Assembly (NCBI GenBank): GCA_035771175.1
Contig: CM069612.1
Span: 29,398,150 to 29,462,149, forward strand
DNA: 64,000 bases
From: Paratinospora sagittata
Lineage: Eukaryota; Streptophyta; Magnoliopsida; Ranunculales; Menispermaceae
Reading direction: 5' to 3'
Of the stretch, positions 12,455 to 25,088 are shown piece after piece. The notes beneath the pieces are model-generated. The model ran no database searches. It had not been told where the DNA came from and saw nothing but the letters and a program-made list of their open reading frames with translations. The first letter of the stretch is position 1. Each line of letters begins with the position of its first letter. The position numbers and the translations under genes were made by a program.

Positions 12455-12521
12455 GAAGGAAGACAAGCAAGAACGAGGGGGAGGAATACCAAACACCTTT
12501 TCTCTTCTTCTCTAACTCACC

Positions 12522-14034
12522 ATGTCTTCGCCTCTCTATGAAAGAATCCGTTGCAAGAACACCCTCCATAGATTAACACACCTTATCATCTTCTTCCTTC
12601 TCCTATCTCTTCTTTTCTACCGCCTTCGATTTCTAGTTAAAGACCAAAGCCATGGAGTATCCATCACTTGGTTTCTTGCATTTCTCTGTGAATCTTGGTT
12701 CACCTTCACCTGGCTCCTTGTCACGAACAACAAATGGAGCCCTGTTAAGCACATAGCACATCCAGAACACCTTCTAAACAGGTATATATATATATATATA
12801 AATACATGTAAGAATGAAATAGTTTTAATTCTTCATATTGGTGGATTAGTTATGAATTCTAATTAGTTTTTTTCTCTTTTTTTTGGATGAATGGATAAGA
12901 ATTGATGAGCTTCCACCAGTGGACATGTTTGTTACTACAGCTGACCCTGTGCTTGAGCCACCTATTATTACTGTAAACACTGTGCTCTCCTTGTTGGCTG
13001 TGGATTACCCAACTAATAAGCTTGCTTGCTATGTTTCGGACGACGGCGCTTCTCCCCTCACCTACTATTCCCTGGTTGAAACAGTTCAATTTGCTAAGCT
13101 CTGGATTCCTTTTTGTAAGAAGCATAATGTTCAAGTTAGAGCGCCTTTTCGGTATTTTTCCAGTGATAATCAGCCTCAAAGTTCAAGTGATACTTCTATG
13201 GAGTTTCTTCAGGAATGGACCCAAATGAAGGTATGTTACTATTGCAACATCTCTGTATTTTACAAGTGCCCAGCAAAGAGTTCAAACAAAAAATCTAAGC
13301 TTATGCTCAGTGGATTATCTAATGAGGTTTCAGTTTGCTTATATATATATATATTTGTGTGTTTGACAAGCTAGTTGCAGCTATTGGTTGCGGAAACATC
13401 CTAAGGTGAAGTATTACCGAACCAAACTTATTTGGTTTGGGTGGATGATCAGTTTACATTTTTAAAACTTATTTGGTTCAGGTAGATGATCAGTTCACAT
13501 TTTTAAATTTAAAAATTAAGAATTATATAACTAATATTAATGTATGGTATATATTCAATTTTATAGAAGTTAAAATTCAAAATATAATACATATTTAATA
13601 TTAAAAATGTTAAAAAATATCAACGTTACAATTTATATATATTACCTCTAAGTTCGATTTGATTTGGTTTAAATCTGATTTATTTGTAATGTATAAACTG
13701 TAAATCAAATCAAACTGATTAATTTATTAAAAATAAAAACTGAAAACAGAATAGATTCTTTTACAAACCGAACCAATCGATTTGGTACGACTTTTTGATT
13801 TGGCCGGTTGAGTGAACACCCCTATCGCTAATGACTGACCATAGTATTAGTTTATCGTAATAATGTTGCTGATATTGAAAATAAACTTTTTAATTATTTC
13901 CTCTTTGTCCTATATAAAAACCTCACAATAAGGTCAATGGCAACTTTCTTTTACTTTTCTTTATTTTTATTTTTATTTTTTGGAGGGAAGGAGAGCGGCA
14001 ACTTCAATAACATAAGAAATAATATTTAATGAGA

Positions 14035-14071
<37 letters not shown>

Positions 14072-17000
14072 CTTGACACCCTAGTTGCAGCTAGTGGTTG
14101 TTGAAACATCCTTGGTGAAATATTATTTTGATGCAAACCTGTCTCTAATCGTACTATTAGTTTATCAGAATAATCTTGGTGATATTGAAAATAAACTTAT
14201 TTAATTATTTCCTCTTTGTCCTGTATAAAAACCTCACAGTAAGGACAACCATGAGGCAACTTCAATAATATTTAATGAAAAATTGCTTGAAGGAGACGAT
14301 ATTTCAAATTTATGCTTATCAAATGGTCATACGTTAGAAATGACTTTTAAACCAAGTGGTTCCTAACATTTTATTAGAACTAGATTACCGTAAAGGTTTT
14401 ATCTTCAAACTTTTCTTACAAGCGTTCGCTTATATTAGTCATACTTTTCCACTCTCTTACAAGGGAAAGTATTAATATTTTGATATTATATATTTGGATT
14501 CCACTCAAAATTATAGTTTTTAAGTTAAATAATTTCAAAAAATGAATATAGACTTCCTTATCCCCTGCAGTAAGCCAAGTCTTCCATGGTAATTACTATT
14601 TATTCCTGTAATTGCTAGGCAAAGCACAGTATAGTTAGTTATAAACCAATCACAGCAACATTACTAATTTCTTTTTTGGATAACAATGGAACTAACTAGT
14701 TTAATTAAGCTTAAAATGATGATACCTAGAGTCATTCTGTTTGTAACATATTGTTAAATCTCTAAACCTGTCATTTGCCTTTATCTCAATTTTAGAATGA
14801 ATACAAGCTTCTTCAAAAAAAAATTGAAGAGGCAGAGCGTACTCCAGCTTCCTATAGTTCGGAAATTTTCTCCAAAGTCGAACGAAGAAATCATCCAACT
14901 ATCATTAAGGTACGCATCTAATTTACTTGTCTGTTGGGCGGACCTGAATCACCTCTACTTAGCTACTTCTATCTTCAGATGAGGAGATTTACTCCAAAAA
15001 GCATTAGCTTAATTTTTTTGCCTGAATATTGAATAGGTTCTATGGGAGAACAAGGAAGGCCTAGCAGATGGAGTGCCACATGTTGTTTATGTATCAAGAG
15101 AGAAAAAACCGAAACATCCACACAATTTCAAGGCCGGCGCCTTGAATGTTCTGGTATATGACTTCATGAAAAATCCCCCCCCCCCAAAAAAAAATAAAAG
15201 AAAAAAAATTATCCCAGTATACTATAACAGAAAGATTAATGAGTAACTTTTAAATATCTAATAATTTCTTGATGAATAGGCAAGAGTTTCAGGGGTGATG
15301 ACAAATTCGCCGATCATGTTGAACGTAGACTGCGACATGTTTGCTAACAATCCCAATGTTGTTGTTGATTCGATGTGTTTCTTACTTGGTACTAAGGAAC
15401 AAAAAGAAAGTGGATTTGTTCAATTCCCACAACTGTTCTATGGATGTCATAGAGATGATCCGTTTGGAAACCAAATGACAGTCTTGTTTGAAGTAAATGA
15501 TCCTCTTCTTCTTCTTCGTCTCCTTACTGTTATTATTACATTTCTCAGTATCTCAAGTAAACCAACTTTGTGCTAATTCTACAACTGAAACTAATTTTTT
15601 TTTGTGCAGTACACGGCATTTGGAGTAGCAGGGATTCAAGGAATGTACTATTCTGGAACTGGGTGCTTTCATAGAAGAAAAGTTATGTATGGATTATCGC
15701 CTGATGAATCGGTCAAACCATCAGCTTTTAGCTTATCAAATGGTAAGTTAAACTCAATGAATTAACTATATACATTGGTCTCAACTAATACTGATATACA
15801 CTTAATTGGGTTCGACTCATGACTTGGGATTATCACATGATAATTCACTTATATCTAATGTGAGACTATTATTTTCAGCGTTGCATAGCTAGGGTCATTA
15901 TGCTTTTGGTGACTGAAATTTTTTCTTAAGATAATCTTCTTAAAGAATTATCTTGAAACGAGATTTTCTTGAGTAAAATTGTGATTAACTTTCTTGAAAA
16001 AAAAGATTTTTTCAACCCCCTCTTTTCTCATTACAATTTTCTCAAGTAGGGAGGGCGAGGGGATGAAGAAAAGAATTTTCAAACAAGATTTTTTTTTTAC
16101 GCTAGTTGGTTCTCCCCGAAATGCGTTAAGGCGCAGTAGTTGATCTAGACATCTAGGGGTAAGGTATTGTTTTGGTGCAGGCTGCGAGAGGGGTACCAAA
16201 TCGAGGCAAACTCTGAATACTAGATATGACCCCAAGGGGTCAAGGTCAGCCAGTGAGACAATGGGGGATAAGCTTCATCGTCGAGAAGGAAACGACCCAG
16301 GTCACTAGCTAAGGCCCCTAAATGACTGCTCAGTAATAAATGAGGTAGGGGTGCAGTGACAGGCAAGAGGTTTGCCTAGAAGTAGGCACCCTTGAAAGAG
16401 TGTGTAATGGCTCACTGATCAAGCGCTCTTGCACCGAAGAAGAATAGGGCTAAGTGATCTGCCGAAGCTGTGGGATGTAAAAATGCATCGGTAGGGAAGT
16501 GTTCTGCCTGAGAGGAAAGCATTTGTGTGAGCGGGTGTGGACGAAGAGGAAGGGAGACTGTCGGCATGAGTAACACAAACATTGGTGAGAATCCAATGCC
16601 CTGAAAGCCTAAGGGTTCCCCCGCAAGGCTCGTCCACGACTGATGAGTCAGGGCCTAAGATCAGGTTGACAGGCGTAGTTGATGGGCAACATGTGTACTA
16701 CGCCTTGTTGGTCCCGAGGGATGGAAGAGGCTAGGTTATTCGAAAGATGGTTATTTGTTCAAGGACGCAAGGTGACCTTGCTTTTTTAGGGTAAGAAGGG
16801 GTAAAAAAAATGCCTTGAGCCAATGTTCGAGTACAAGGCTTTACGACGCTGAAGTAACCCATGCCATACTCCTAGGAAAAACTCAAACGACCTTTAACAA
16901 AAAGGGTACTTGTACCCGAAACCGACACAGGTGGGTAGGTAGAGAATACCTAGGGGCACGAGACAACTCTATATAAGGAACTCAGAAAAATAGCCTCGTA

Positions 17001-20000
17001 ACTTCGGGAGTAGGGGTGCCTCCACACAAAGGGGGTCGCAGTGACCAGGTGTGGGGCAACTGTTTACCAAAAACACAAGTCTATGCAAAGTCTTACCCAA
17101 TGTCGGAAAGTCAAGGAAGTTGGTGACTTGATGACAGGGGAGCTGGCGACTAAAGCCTTGGTGAATGGCAGTTGTAACTATAACGATTCTAAGGTAGCGA
17201 AATTCCTTGTTGGGTAAGTTCCCACCCGCACGAAAGGCCTAACGATCTGGGCACTGTCTCGAAGAGAGAGGCTCAATGAAATAGATATGTCTGTGAAGAT
17301 GAACACTACTCGCACCTAGACAGAAAGACCCAATGAAGCTTTACTGTTCCTTGGGATTGGTTTTGGGGCCTTCCAAAATGAAAAACTAATTGCGAATAAC
17401 TAAATAACTAATTAACCATGAGAAAATTTTCTCATGTCTTACCAGGGAAAATTTTCTCATTGTTTTTTTTTTTTTTTTGAAAAGAAAATTTTCTCATTGT
17501 TGTTTGGTTAGAGATGAGAAAATTTTTTAATAATTGGTTATTAGTTAAATAATTGTAAGTTCTTCAAATTTATTGTAAAAAAGATTTTCATGAGGATTTT
17601 TTATTTTCTTACCTGCCAAACACACCTTATAGATTTTCTAGAAAGAGTTTTCTCAAGAAAAAAATTTTTAGCTACTAAAGTCACCCTAATATGGAGAAAA
17701 TCCTTATTTTCTCTACTACTACCAAATACTTACATTATTTTTATTATTGTTTACTAATATTTCTTAATAGTTAGCTAATTTGCTTGATATAAATTGTCTT
17801 CTGATGTATAGGAAAATCAATGGAGGAATTGAAGAAGATATTTGGGCATTCTACAAAGCTTGTGGAATCGGCAGTTAAGTGCTTGTCAGGATTAAATGAA
17901 GGCTTGTGTTGTCCAAGTGATATTACTAGCTCTCTTAAGGAAGCTATTCGAGTTACAGATGTAACCTATGAATCCCATACTAAATGGGGTGGTAAGGTAA
18001 GAGATTATTTCCATATCATAGTTTCATTGATATGATTAAGAAAAACAAAAAAAATTGAAAAATAGAGTTATGATATGATAGAAAAAAAAAAGTGAGGCAA
18101 ACTAAATATATAATCCTTATTCTAACTCATAACACGACTAACATTTGACCGATTGTTATGTGATTCAATTAAAAAAATAAACATTTACGTAACAGAGAGA
18201 CCCTCTTTTTAAAGACTGGCGTGATCAAGAAAGTCATGTTAAAAGTCATTTTAATAATGTATTTTTATAATAAAATTTTACAAAAAAAAATAAAAAAAAT
18301 TGAAAAATAAGATAGAAAAAAAGTGAGGCATTATAAATATATAATCCTAATTCGAACTCATAACATGGCTTACATTGAATGATTGTTAAGTGTTTCACTT
18401 AATACAGACCCACTTTTACAAGACTTACATGATCAGGAGAGTCACGATAAGAGTCATTTTAATAATGTATTTGAAAAGATAGTAAAGATGGAACCAATTA
18501 TTTCAAAGAGAAAGACATTATTAAGCAAAATATTCAAGAATGGACACTCTTAGGTGGATGCAATAAAAGTAGGGACTTCTGATTCGATGTACGTGGGCTC
18601 CTCATTACATGGCCCATGTGACATCTCATTTTCCAAACACAATAAAAGAAAACTTTTAGAATTAGTAAAATAGTTTGAACTAATTTTAATAAATGTGTAT
18701 AATAAAAAATTAAAAAAAATTATGATAGGATAAAACATAGCAATGGATCCATAAGAATCCTTAGTTTAAGTAAATTTCTATTATCAATAACATAATAATT
18801 AAAATAGAACAAAAGGAAAACATAGTAGTGGACCCATAAAAACTCATAACTCGGTGTAATATCAGATGAGTAATGCTATATGGAGTACGGTGTGTACTAC
18901 AGAATAAACTGCATCACTATAACAATTTTGAATTTACATTGAATCATGTGTCAACATGTGATTTAATGTATAATTTGATACAATCCAAAAGTGATAAGGT
19001 GTTGTAGTTTGTATTGTTGTACAAAACTCCAAACATATATTGACACATGATTCAAAATAAATTCGAAAGTGTTGGAGTGATGCATTTTGCACTATAGTAC
19101 ACACACCGATCCATGTAGCATTACGCATTCATCCCACAATGTCGAAACAACACCTAACACAAAATTATTTTATAAAAATATTTTATTTCATACACTTTAT
19201 TTAAAAATAAATATAGAAATAAATTGCAGGCTGGGTGGAGGTATGGCTCAACAACAGAGGACTTGCAAACGGGGTTGAAAATTCATTCGAAAGGATGGAA
19301 ATCAATATACTATAAGCCAAACATACCTGGGTTCCTAGGCTACGCTCCTTCTAGTGGGCCTGCGTGCATGGTCCAATGGAAGAGGTGGTCCACTGGTCTT
19401 CTAGAGGTTCTCTTCACCTCCAATAGTCCCATTCTCGGCTTAATCTTCGGAAATTTACAGTTTAGACAATCATTGGCTTATATTTATGTATGTCTCTGGG
19501 CCATCCGATCACTTCCAGAGTTATGTTATGTGGCTTTGCCTGCGTATTGCCAGTTGTCCAACACATCAATGTTTCCCTTGGTAATTTTCTTTTCTCCCTC
19601 TTCTTCAAGATCTTTTGGAGGTATGCCCATGATGAAAATTTTATTTTAAAATACACCCGTTGTTGAATATAATTTTAGGATGGTCAATAGTTGTTGATCA
19701 TGTCCAATGGGATAGTTATATTATTCGGGTTATATTATACTTTTAGGATGGTCAATATAATTTTAGGATGGTTCCGTAAGTTATATTATTCCGGTTGTTT
19801 TGATTCGTCGGGCTAGTTCAATTCTATCTGTTATTTTCCAAAAAAAAAAACTATAATCAAACTCAAATAAATTAAGTTACAAATTCCTGATAAAGGTTGC
19901 TCGGATTAGTCATGTTGGTTACCAAGAACATCCCTAAAAGTTGTTAAAATTCAAATTTTGCTCTTGATGTTCTTGTTTGTAGGTTTCAGAACCAGCCATA

Positions 20001-20582
20001 CTCATCCCAACCTCTCTTTTCGTCATCTACAACATCTACACTCTTATTGAATACCTCAGTTGTGGACTCACAGCTAAAGCATGGTGGAACAACCAGAGAA
20101 TGTCAAGAATCATCTCAACAACAGCTTATTTCTATGGATTCTTGAGCGTTATTCTCAAGCTTCTAAGAATCTCAGATACTGTCTTCGAGGTTACACCAAA
20201 AGTCGCAACCAAGAATACTACTGAGACTGATGATGATTCAAATAAAGAAAACAATAATATTGCATATTCAGGAAGCTTAACCTTTGATGACTCCCCGGTC
20301 TTCGTGCTTGGAACGACGCTTGTGTTAGTGCATTTGGCTGCTCTTGCGTTCAGCCTTATTAGATTGTTAATGTTGGTTCTGTGGGTGAACTCAGCGGTGC
20401 TTGATCAAAATTCTGGCTTAGGGGAGATAATTTGCAGTGTTTGGGTGGTGTTGAGCTTCTTGCCATTTGTGAAAGGGCTGTTTAGGAGGGGAAAGTATGG
20501 GATTCCATCTTCTACTATATGCAAATCAGTTGTTTTAGCTGGAGTGTTTTTGCAACTCTGTAAATGGGCTTCAAAGGATTAG
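12522..20582 (+). CDS. CSLB: Cellulose synthase-like protein, CslB/CslH clade (Csl-1)
   Basis: A GT2 processive beta-glycan synthase of the endomembrane system; the product of eudicot CslB is not settled, and grass CslH makes mixed-linkage glucan. Nine exons: 12522-12781, 12900-13230, 14796-14909, 15037-15153, 15280-15492, 15610-15742, 17812-17996, 19230-19580, 19983-20582 (TAG). They join in phase without stops to 2304 nt, 767 aa, the usual family length. Two N-terminal membrane segments (about residues 20-40 and 48-70) precede the catalytic loop: VSDDG (134-136), NVDCD (291-293), TTED (460-462) and QWKRW (500-504). About six membrane segments follow in the last two exons. The start ATG lies in CTCACCATG, identical in the other copies. 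Intron 6 contains plastid 23S rRNA and intron 7 a MITE. CslB and CslH are sister groups; a tree is needed to choose. Confidence 0.93.
14039..14069. repeat. (TA)n microsatellite in Csl-1 intron 2
   Basis: About 15 TA units. A simple sequence repeat, likely length-variable. Confidence 0.9.
16101..17375 (+). pseudogene. Nuclear insertion of plastid 23S rRNA (NUPT) in Csl-1 intron 6
   Basis: The 1.27-kb block is recognisably chloroplast 23S rRNA from domain II into domain V: 'tctccccgaaatgcgtt', 'gataagcttcatcgtcgag', 'ctaaggcccctaaatga', 'cagtgaccagg', 'gatgacaggggagc', 'ctaaggtagcgaaattcctt' and 'gacagaaagaccc' appear in order. It is interrupted by small deletions (for example near 16690 and 17092) and many apparent C-to-T and G-to-A changes, such as 'cgattctaagg' for 'cggtcctaagg'. 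That decay is typical of methylated nuclear DNA. It is not a functional rRNA gene and is spliced out with intron 6 (15743-17811). Comparison with plastid 23S is from knowledge of that conserved molecule. Confidence 0.93.
18000..18490 (+). repeat. Tandem duplication in Csl-1 intron 7
   Basis: Two copies, about 18005-18250 and 18285-18480, share the order 'ttgaaaaata', 'gaaaaaaagtgaggca', 'taatcct', 'aactcataaca', 'gattgttatg/aagtg' and 'gagtcattttaataatg'. The same paired arrangement is in Csl-3 intron 7, so it predates that gene duplication. Confidence 0.65.
18871..19124. mobile_element. MITE in Csl-1 intron 7
   Basis: Long imperfect terminal inverted repeats: the left end TAATGCTATATGGAGTACGG pairs with the complement of the right end, GTAATGCTACATGGATCGG, followed on both sides by 'TGTGTACTA'. 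It is about 254 bp and non-coding. A copy occupies the equivalent position in Csl-3 intron 7 (37838-38092); none was seen in Csl-2. Confidence 0.7.
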
Positions 20583-21527
20583 TAAGTGGCTCTGCAACCT
20601 CGAGTTCTTATGTTTATGTAAGCGGCTCTGCAAAATAATAAGTTTTATTGTCAAGCAGCATCATGTTTTCCCTTGGAATTTCTGACCTTAGATTTAATAT
20701 ATTCATATTTTTTTAAATATATACATACATATATATATGCTAAGAAAAACAAAATCCAATAAAAAAAAACATATCTTGATATGTTATAGTATTTAATAAT
20801 ACAAATAACTAGTGTCTAACTTATTTGCTTAATTGAAGTTAGAAGAAAGTCAGCGTTTTCATTTAGAAAATACTAAAAGTGGGGTTTTTTTTTTTTTTCG
20901 AAGAAAATAGTAAAAGTGGAGTTAATTTTTAAAGAAAATAGTGGAATAATATTTAATGACTCAGGTAATGTAGACAGAGATATACATCGAATCATATACC
21001 AAATCTATAATTCAAAAATAAAATTTTCTTTTAAAAAAATGCTGAATTGAAGTAGATGATGAAAAGATTGATGTTTCAACGATGCATTTATAGATTACAC
21101 ATCACATAGTGAACTTTTTTTTATTTTGCCGTTGAGCGACACTTAGGTGATATCTTCTTTCATTTTATAACGAGACTAATTTATCTGAATTTAATTCGGA
21201 TTAGACCACAAAGTTACCAAGGTCTCTCAGCAAATAGTAACTTCATATACAAAAAAGTTTTGAATTTACGACCTCTTTTAAGGAAAACGGACGTCAAAGC
21301 TATCGGATCCCACTAAATGTTACTAAATTTTCAGCCGCTTGGCCCTCTTCTATAGATTAACAATAAGATACAAACAAATCCCATGGAATTCGATCTATCA
21401 AAGAAAATACTAAAATAAAATAACTTTAAAATTTAGACATTGACGTATGTAGTGAAGAAACTTAATTTTGTTAATAAATATTTACAATCTATGTCATGAT
21501 TCTAATATTTGACAACTCAACTACTAC
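20583..21527 (+). other. Csl-1 3' flank and Csl-2 upstream region
   Basis: No gene seen. The first 0.5 kb is the 3'-flank family also found at 860-1450. The rest should hold the Csl-2 promoter; I see no strong motif beyond a degenerate TATA box. Confidence 0.6.
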
Positions 21528-21534
21528 TATGAAA
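21528..21534 (+). promoter_or_regulatory. Diverged TATA box of Csl-2
   Basis: The position equivalent to TATAAAA in the other copies reads TATGAAA in 'ctactatgaaagacacaagac', 63 bp before the ATG. The substitution may weaken or shift initiation (inference). Confidence 0.5.
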
Positions 21535-21590
21535 GACACAAGACAAGCGAGACCATAGAAGAATTCCAAACACCTATCTCTTCTCTCACC

Positions 21591-24500
21591 ATGACTTCCC
21601 CTCTCTACGAATCAATCCGTCGGAAGAACACCCTCCATAGATTGACAGAACTTGTCATCTTCTTCCTTCTCCTATCTCTTCTCTTCTACCGCCTTCGATT
21701 TCTTAACGACCAAAGCCATGGAGTATCCATGACTTGGTTTCTTGCATTTCTCTGCGAATCTTGGTTCACCTTCACCTGGCTCCTCATCATGAACGTCAAA
21801 TGGAGCCCTGTTAACCACAAAGCACATCCACAACAACTTCTAAACCGGTATATCTAAATAAATATATACAACTATTGATACAGTTTTAATTATTTATATT
21901 GGTTTAATTCTGAGTTCTAATTAGTTTTTTTTATTTTTTATGATGGAATAGAATTGATGAGCTTCCACCAGTGGACATGTTTGTTACTACAGCTGATCCT
22001 GTTCTTGAACCACCTATTATTACTGTAAACACTGTGCTCTCCTTGTTGGCTTTGGATTACCCAGCTAATAAGCTTGCTGTCTATGTTTCCGACGACGGCG
22101 CTTCACCAATTACCTTCTATTCTCTTGTTGAAGCAGTTCAATTTGCTAAGCTCTGGATTCCTTACTGTAAGAAGTATGAAGTTCAAGTTAGAGCACCTTT
22201 TCGGTATTTTTCCAGTGATAATCAGCCTCAAAGTTCCAGTGATATTTCTATGGAGTTCCTGCAAGAATGGACCCATATGAAGGTATATATGTGGCTTGTG
22301 ATGTTTGATATTGCATAATCTGTTATTTACAAGTACCCTTTTACTTTATTCTTTTGGAGAAGCAGTTTAATTAGTTTGGTTTGGGCAATTTTACTTAAAA
22401 GTTTTTAACAGGAACTAGGAAAGATATAGAGATGATATTTTTAATGGTTGATTTGAAGTATTATTTTTACCCAAATCTGTCCCTAATAGTCATCATAGTA
22501 TTAGTCTATCATAATGATCTTACAGATATCGTAATCAAATTTATTTAATTATTTCTTCCTTGTTCCAAAAGAAAAACCTTACAATAAGACAATCAAGAGG
22601 CAACTTCAATAAGATACGGGATATTTGAGGGTCATCTTGAAAAAATGAATATATAGATTCCTTTTTTTTTTTTTACCTTATCCCCTTGCATCCTTTGTTA
22701 TTTGCAGATTTAATAACACTGGAAATCAATCACAAGTAACATAACTAGATTCTTGTTTTGATAACACGGGAAAGAACTAACTTGTTTAAGAGTCTAAAAC
22801 ATGCATTTCATTTGTGTCTCTATATAGAATGAATACAAACTTCTCCGGCAAAAAATTCAAGATGCAGAGCAAAATCCAGCTTCTTGTAATTCTGAAGTTT
22901 TCTCCAAAGTCGAACGAAAAAATCACCCAACTATCATTAAGGTAAGTAACTAAATTTGTTTGCTGATAGAACAAATTTTATCTGAGGTTTTCCTCGATGC
23001 AGGCCTTAGTAATCGGTACTAATTAATGAGGAGGAGATTCACACTTATATCGCATTTGATGAACTTTCGGTCCATATATATTCAATAATTTTCACTTTAG
23101 CCCAAAATCTAAGAGGTCTTTCATCAGTGCAAGTTGGGCTCTAATGAGCCAAGATTTCATCTCAACATATACCATGAGCATTGGACTCCAATGAATCCAT
23201 ACCAGTTGAGCATGTGTCATGTCCTAGTCAAATAATCAGCTCTCATACCATTATTGTAGAGTAAAGATGACTATTGGTATCACTACTTTTTCTTTGCCTG
23301 TATTTTGAGTAGGTTCTATGGGAAAACAAGGAAGGCCTTGCAGATAGAGTGCCACATCTTGTTTATGTATCAAGAGAGAAAAAACCAAAAAATCCACACA
23401 ATTTCAAGGCGGGCGCCATGAATGTTCTGGTATAAATTATCCAAGTAAACATAAACAGAAAGATTTGAGAACTAACTTTTACATTGTCTACTAATCTTTG
23501 ATGAGGATTTTGACGAACAGGGGAGAGTTTCCGGGGTGATGACCAATTCACCAATCATGCTGAATGTAGACTGCGACATGTTTGCTAACAATCCACAAAT
23601 TGTTGTTGATGCAATGTGTTTCTTACTGGGTACTGAGGAAGAAAAAGAAAGTGGATTTGTTCAATTCCCTCAAGTGTTCTATGGAGGTCATAAAGATGAT
23701 CCATTCGGAAACCAATTTATTGTCTTGTATGAAGTAATAACTCTGTTCTTCTCCTTAATATTATTTCATCTCAGAATCTTGAAAAAAAAAAAATAACCCA
23801 ACTTGAGCTAATTCTGCTACTAAAAACCAATTTTGTTGCAGTATGTAGTACGTGGTATAGGAGGTATTCAAGGACCTTTCTATTCAGGAACTGGGTGCTT
23901 TCATCGAAGAAAAGTTATTTACGGGTTATCACCAGATGAATCAAATGGTAAGTTAAACTCAATGAACTAACCACAGATGGTACTTAACCACCGTTTAGGC
24001 TCACTAAGACCCTTTTGTCACACCCCACGCACGAATAGTGTAAACAAACAATCCCGAGATACTATAGACACTGTTGAGTGGGCTGGGTACTGGGATGAGA
24101 CAATATTATGTGGTGTCATGGCTGGGGTACGCTTGAATAGGAGGTACTCATCACATCCACGGAATGTGACAAAAAAAGCCTTATGTATACCTACGGCTTT
24201 TTTTTTACTCAAAAAGATCTCTATACTAATTAAAGTGAGATTCATTAACTTTAAATTTAGTAAACTATTATTTTGGCCTAAACATAAAATTTATGGAGCA
24301 ACTTCAAATACAACTATACACTGACAAACATTAGACGGATTAGTGTTGTAAATCTCAAGGTGTACAATAAATAATTCAATAGTATTACATTTGAAGTTGT
24401 AATTTTTTTGTAGTTAGAATATTATTCTCCAAAATTGATAGTGTTTCAGGAGGAGGCGGAGAAATTTTTTCTTCAAAAAATAGTATTTTCTCAAAAAAAA

Positions 24501-25043
24501 TTCTTTGAGAAATTATTTTCATGGATGTTTGGTTATATAAATTGAAAAACGAGAGACTATTCAATCATATAACTACCTCTTTAAATTTAATTATGGAGAA
24601 ATTGTCTCATTTTCCCAGTTAAGAAAATTATGGTAAGAGAAAAAGGACTGAGAATATCTTGCCAACCAATTATGAAATTTATGATTTCTCCACAAAATTA
24701 CCAATTTTTTAGTTACCAAATACTTACATTAATATTTATATTATTGTTTAATACTGTTTATTAATAATTAGCTAGCTTGCTTGACATAAAGATATGAATT
24801 GTCTTCTGATGTATAGGAAAATCACTGGAGGAGCTAACAAAGATATTTGGGCAATCCACAAGGCTTGTGGAATCGGCAACTAAGTGCTTGTCTGGAATAA
24901 ATGAAGGCATGTGTTGTCCAACTGATATTACGTGCTCTCTTAAGGAAGCTATTCAAGTCGCAGATGTAAGCTATGAATCCAATACCGAGTGGGGTGCTAA
25001 GGTAATTAGAGACTATTTCTGTTATCCATTCACTTCAAAAAAA

Positions 25044-25088
<45 letters not shown>

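Noticed and set aside
12859..13179. A - strand ORF over Csl-1 exon 2
   Set aside because: It is a shadow of the catalytic exon; equivalent shadows exist in the paralogs.
16101..17375. A nuclear-encoded functional 23S rRNA gene
   Set aside because: It is partial, has internal deletions and many transitions in positions conserved in plastid 23S, and lies inside a protein-coding intron.
23977..24324. A 115-residue ORF in Csl-2 intron 6
   Set aside because: It runs through the MITE and lies between well-defined splice sites; it is intronic.
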